Shown here one piece after another: positions 9,125 through 11,887 of a stretch of DNA of 11,887 nt (position 1 is its first letter; each line of letters opens with the position of its first letter). Where the stretch lies: positions 1 to 11,887 of the forward strand of contig JADIYN010000073.1 in the NCBI GenBank assembly GCA_016705335.1, written 5' to 3'. A program made the translations under genes and the position numbers. Origin of the DNA: Draconibacterium sp. Its GTDB lineage: Bacteria > Bacteroidota > Bacteroidia > Bacteroidales > Prolixibacteraceae. Under the pieces are notes generated by a model that saw nothing but the letters and a program-made list of their open reading frames with translations, made no database searches and was not told where the DNA came from.

Positions 9125-11456
9125 TTATTTTTTTCTCCCTCTTTTTGTTTTAGGCTCAGGCGATTCGGAGATTATTTTCATACAATCTTCGAGCGTCAGT
9201 TTTTCGGCTTCCACTTTTTTAGGGATTTTATAATTCCCTTTTTTATATGAAATGTATGGTCCCCAACGACCGTTTAAAACACGCAACTCGGGTTCTTCAT
9301 CAAAAATACTGATTACTGCTTTATCATCCTTTCTCGTTTTGCCTCAATCAATTCAATTGCACGGCCGAGGACAACTTCATACGGATCATCATCTTTCCCG
9401 AGTGAAATAAATTTATTGTCGTGCCTGATATACGGACCAAACCTACCTATTGAAACAGTTACTTTTTTGTGTTCAAATTCACCCAAATCACGAGGAAGTT
9501 TGAAAAGTTCAAGTGCTTCTTCAAGTCTTATGTTTTCAATGTGTTGCCCTGAGCGTAAACTCGAGAATTGTGGTTTTTCACCTTCACCGTCGGCTGAACC
9601 TTCGCCTAACTGTGCCAATGGGCCAAATCTTCCAATTTTTACAGAAACCTCTTTCCCTGTTTTTGGGTCGATTCCAAGTATTCGTTCGCCTTTGGAACGT
9701 TCAGAATTTTGAATTGCATCTTCAACTTTATCATGAAATGGCTTATAAAATTTATCAAGCATAACATTCCAAACCAACTTGCCTTCAGCAATATCGTCAA
9801 ATTCAGCTTCAACACTTGCAGTGAAATTGTAGTCCATAATTGCATCAAAATTATCGACAAGATAATCTGTTACTACCATTCCAATGTCGGTAGGGAAAAT
9901 TTTTGATTTTTCGGCTCCTGTGATTTCGACATTCTTTTTTCAGTAATTTTCCTTTTTCAATGTCAAAACATCAAAACTGCGTTCAACCCCGGGCGATCTT
10001 CTTTTACCACATAATTCCGGTTTTGAATGGTTGTAATGGTAGGTGCATAAGTTGATGGCCGCCCAATCCCCAGTTCTTCCAATCGTTTAACCAACGCAGC
10101 TTCTGTATAGCGTGGTGGGCGTTGAGTAAATCGCTTTGTCGCTTCAACCGATAATATTTCGAGTTTATCTTTTGCTTTTAAAGGCGGAATAATAACGTCG
10201 CTACCATTTGTGCCATTGCCCTCATCATCAGTCGATTCCATGTATACTTTAAGAAAACCATCGAATAACAAAACTTCACCGGTCGCTACAAATTTTTCTT
10301 TATCATTTGAAATTGAAATAGAAACAGTTGTTTTTTCAAGAATTGCATCGGCCATTTGCGAGGCAATTGTACGCTTCCAAATCAGTTCGTATAAACGTTG
10401 TTCCTGGCTTGTACCTTTTATGGTTTCATTGGCCATGTAGGTTGGCCGGATTGCCTCATGCGCTTCCTGTGCTCCTTTTGTGTTGGTTTTGTAATGCCTG
10501 ATTTTCACATACTCTTCGCCGTGCAATTCAATAATTTTTTGTTTTGCAGTATTGATTGCCAATCCGGACAAGTTGACCGAGTCGGTACGCATATATGTGA
10601 TGAACCCGTTTTCATATAATCGTTGCGCCACACTCATGGTTTGCGAAACCGAATATCCTAATTTCCGACTGGCTTCCTGCTGCAGTGTTGATGTTGTAAA
10701 AGGTTTAGCCGGAGTTCTTTTTCCCGGTTTTTTAACAACATCCTCAATAGTAAAAACAGCTGTTTTGCATCTTTCAAGAAATGCAATTGCTTCATCTTTC
10801 GTATCATACCGTTTTGAAAGTTCAGCTTTCAGTTCGATAATATTTCCATCTTTTTCTGGCACCTGAAAAATACCAATAACGCGGTAAAATGCTTCGCTTT
10901 TAAAATCAATAATTTCACGTTCCCTTTCAACAATTAACCGAACTGCAACAGATTGAACACGCCCGGCGGAAAGTGATGGTTTAACCTTTTTCCATAATAC
11001 AGGAGAAACTTCAAACCCTACAATGCGATCGAGAATCCTGCGTGCCTGCTGCGCATTTACAAGATTTTCATCAATATCCCGCGGATTTTTGACTGCATCC
11101 AAAATAGCTTCTTTAGTAATTTCATGAAAAACAATACGTTTTGTATTTCCGGGTTTCAGGTTTAACACTTCTTTCAAATGCCAGGCAATGGCTTCTCCCT
11201 CGCGGTCTTCATCGGACGCGAGCCAAACCATTTTTGCATCTTTCGAGAGTTTTTTCAGTTCGGCAACTATTTTCTTCTTATCCGGCGAAACAATGTATTT
11301 GGGTTGAAATTTATTTTCAATGTCAATACCAAAATCTTTTTTCTCTAAATCTCTGATATGCCCCATGCTCGACGTTACCATAAAATCTTTACCAAGAAAT
11401 TTTTCGATGGTCTTTGCCTTGGCAGGCGACTCAACAATTACAAGGTTTTCGTACAT
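9125..11456 (-). CDS. topA: DNA topoisomerase I (type IA), frameshifted near the C-terminus
   Basis: TopA relaxes negatively supercoiled DNA by cutting one strand through a tyrosine. The first 490 or so residues are intact: the TOPRIM start NLVIVESPAKAKTIEKFLG, the acidic metal motif SDEDREGEAIAWH (residues about 81-93), KKVKPSLSAGRVQSVAVRLI, the gate region PAKPFTTSTLQQEASRKLGY, and the active site GFITYMRTDS with the catalytic Tyr at about residue 288; then EAHEAIRPT and RPPRYTEAALVKRLEELGIG. The C-terminus has three GR(F/W)GP repeats of the topoisomerase C-terminal repeat type (IGRFGPLAQLG, IGRFGPYIRHD, NGRWGPYISYK) rather than the four-cysteine zinc fingers of E. coli TopA, and ends in a basic tail PKTKRGRKK. 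Frameshifts are at about 9990, 9950 and 9328; the stop at 9125-9127 is in the repaired frame. Total about 776 residues, normal for Bacteroidota TopA. It is transcribed divergently from the PBP1A gene. Confidence 0.97.
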
Positions 11457-11476
11457 AATTTTTTTGAAAATTTTTG

Positions 11477-11508
11477 CAAATTAAAGCAATTCAAATGCTA
11501 AGTTCAAA
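11477..11508 (-). promoter_or_regulatory. Candidate topA promoter
   Basis: On the minus strand TTTG (complement of 11505-11508) and TTAATTTG (complement of 11477-11484) are separated by 20 bases. This resembles the Bacteroidota -33 TTTG / -7 TAnnTTTG promoter with one mismatch in the -7 box. It would start transcription roughly 10-15 bases before the topA start codon at 11456. The AT-rich background makes chance matches possible. Confidence 0.35.
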
Positions 11509-11602
11509 ATTTAAGTCACTATTTTTTATTTCTATTTAATTGAAAATGATGAATTTATTTTTTCAATTCCAAAATATTCACAATATCAGAGGCGTTTAGT
11601 TA

Positions 11603-11633
11603 GTTGTTGCGTTGTCAGAATCGTATATATTTG
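11603..11633 (+). promoter_or_regulatory. Candidate promoter of the PBP1A gene
   Basis: TATATTTG at 11626-11633 matches the Bacteroidota -7 consensus TAnnTTTG exactly. A GTTG at 11603-11606 gives a -33 element with a 19-base spacer, the usual distance. Transcription would begin near 11640, about 20 bases before the ATG at 11659. Confidence 0.55.
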
Positions 11634-11658
11634 CCCAAGTATTTAAATCGAATTTTTC

Positions 11659-11887
11659 ATGGCGAACACTGAAGTCAGTTTTAAAAAATATATAGTTTGG
11701 TTTTGGGGAATTTTCATGGCTTCGATGTTAGTAGCCTTCCTTTTTTTCTATTTTTTATCCAACGGAACGCTAGGTTTTATGCCAAGTTTCGAAGAACTTG
11801 AAAATCCTAAAAACGTGCTCGCTTCCGAAATGCTTTCTGCCGACGACAAAATCCTTGACAAGTATTTTATCCGTGAAAACCGTTCGT
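11659..11887 (+). CDS. Penicillin-binding protein 1A, N-terminal part (runs off the window)
   Basis: The first 76 residues of a plus-strand protein cut by the window edge. A short cytoplasmic start (MANTEVSFKKYIV) is followed by one transmembrane helix (about residues 13-34, rich in F, L, V and M). Then comes MPSFEELENPKNVLASEMLS, ADDKILDKYFIREN, the start of the periplasmic glycosyltransferase region. The 'P..EELENP...LAS..LSADD..L.KYF..N' pattern is typical of class A penicillin-binding proteins (PBP1A, transglycosylase/transpeptidase for peptidoglycan synthesis) in Bacteroidota. The catalytic domains lie outside the window, so the call rests on this N-terminal pattern. No frameshift is visible in this stretch. 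Confidence 0.85.
   Translation, partial: MANTEVSFKKYIVWFWGIFMASMLVAFLFFYFLSNGTLGFMPSFEELENPKNVLASEMLSADDKILDKYFIRENRS

Noticed and set aside
9416..9712. Plus-strand open frame inside topA
   Set aside because: It is antisense to the conserved GRFGP repeats of TopA and has no recognisable protein features or promoter; the same applies to plus-strand frames at 10210-10866 and 11141-11356.
1..11458. Programmed frameshifting or recoding as an explanation for broken genes
   Set aside because: The breaks are at many unrelated sites, in all genes, in both directions, without a shared slippery motif or downstream structure; sequencing error is simpler.
1..11887. Search for tRNA or rRNA genes, CRISPR arrays, insertion sequences or attachment sites
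   Set aside because: No cloverleaf-like segments, regularly spaced repeats, transposase-like proteins or terminal inverted repeats were seen; gaps between genes are short and explained by terminators and promoters.

Overview
The window is a piece of a Bacteroidota chromosome, probably Bacteroidia (Marinilabiliales/Prolixibacteraceae-like, from general sequence character only). The evidence is a type IX secretion/gliding gene cluster (porP, gldK, gldL, gldM, gldN), Bacteroidota-style TAnnTTTG promoters, lipoprotein signal peptides, AT-rich intergenic DNA and the topA / arginase-fold protein / porP / gldKLMN gene order, which I recall as common in this phylum.

Layout, left to right. A plus-strand LolA-like periplasmic protein (111-827) converges on a minus-strand second GldK-type lipoprotein (2229-876), with a perfect bidirectional terminator hairpin between them (832-875). 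Then, all on the minus strand and transcribed right to left: topA (11456-9125) ending at its own terminator (9088-9122); an arginase/formimidoylglutamase-fold protein with degraded metal ligands (9066-7914); porP (7796-6849); gldK (6743-5512); gldL (about 5519-4788); gldM (4769-3172); gldN (3169-2324); and a strong intrinsic terminator (2276-2305) that separates gldN from the second GldK gene. At the right edge topA is divergent from the start of a penicillin-binding protein 1A gene (11659 onward, plus strand).

How the genes work together. GldL and GldM form the inner-membrane proton-driven motor of the type IX secretion system. GldK (lipoprotein) and GldN form the ring under the outer membrane. 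PorP/SprF-type beta-barrels are outer-membrane partners. The extra GldK copy could give an alternative ring subunit. TopA, the arginase-fold protein, the LolA-like protein and PBP1A are neighbours with no demonstrated role in secretion.

Two cautions govern the reading. First, every full gene is broken by single-base frameshifts, roughly 45 in total and often beside homopolymers, including the essential topA. Protein similarity continues across each break, so I treat these as sequencing or consensus errors rather than pseudogenes; gene coordinates span the repaired reading. Second, at about 5515 the end of gldK is joined directly to the middle of gldL, and the GldK C-terminus and the GldL membrane segments are absent. 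This is either a real inactivating deletion or a misassembly. I see no new biological system: this is a recognisable type IX secretion locus with some unusual details. There are no tRNA or rRNA genes, CRISPR arrays or mobile elements.
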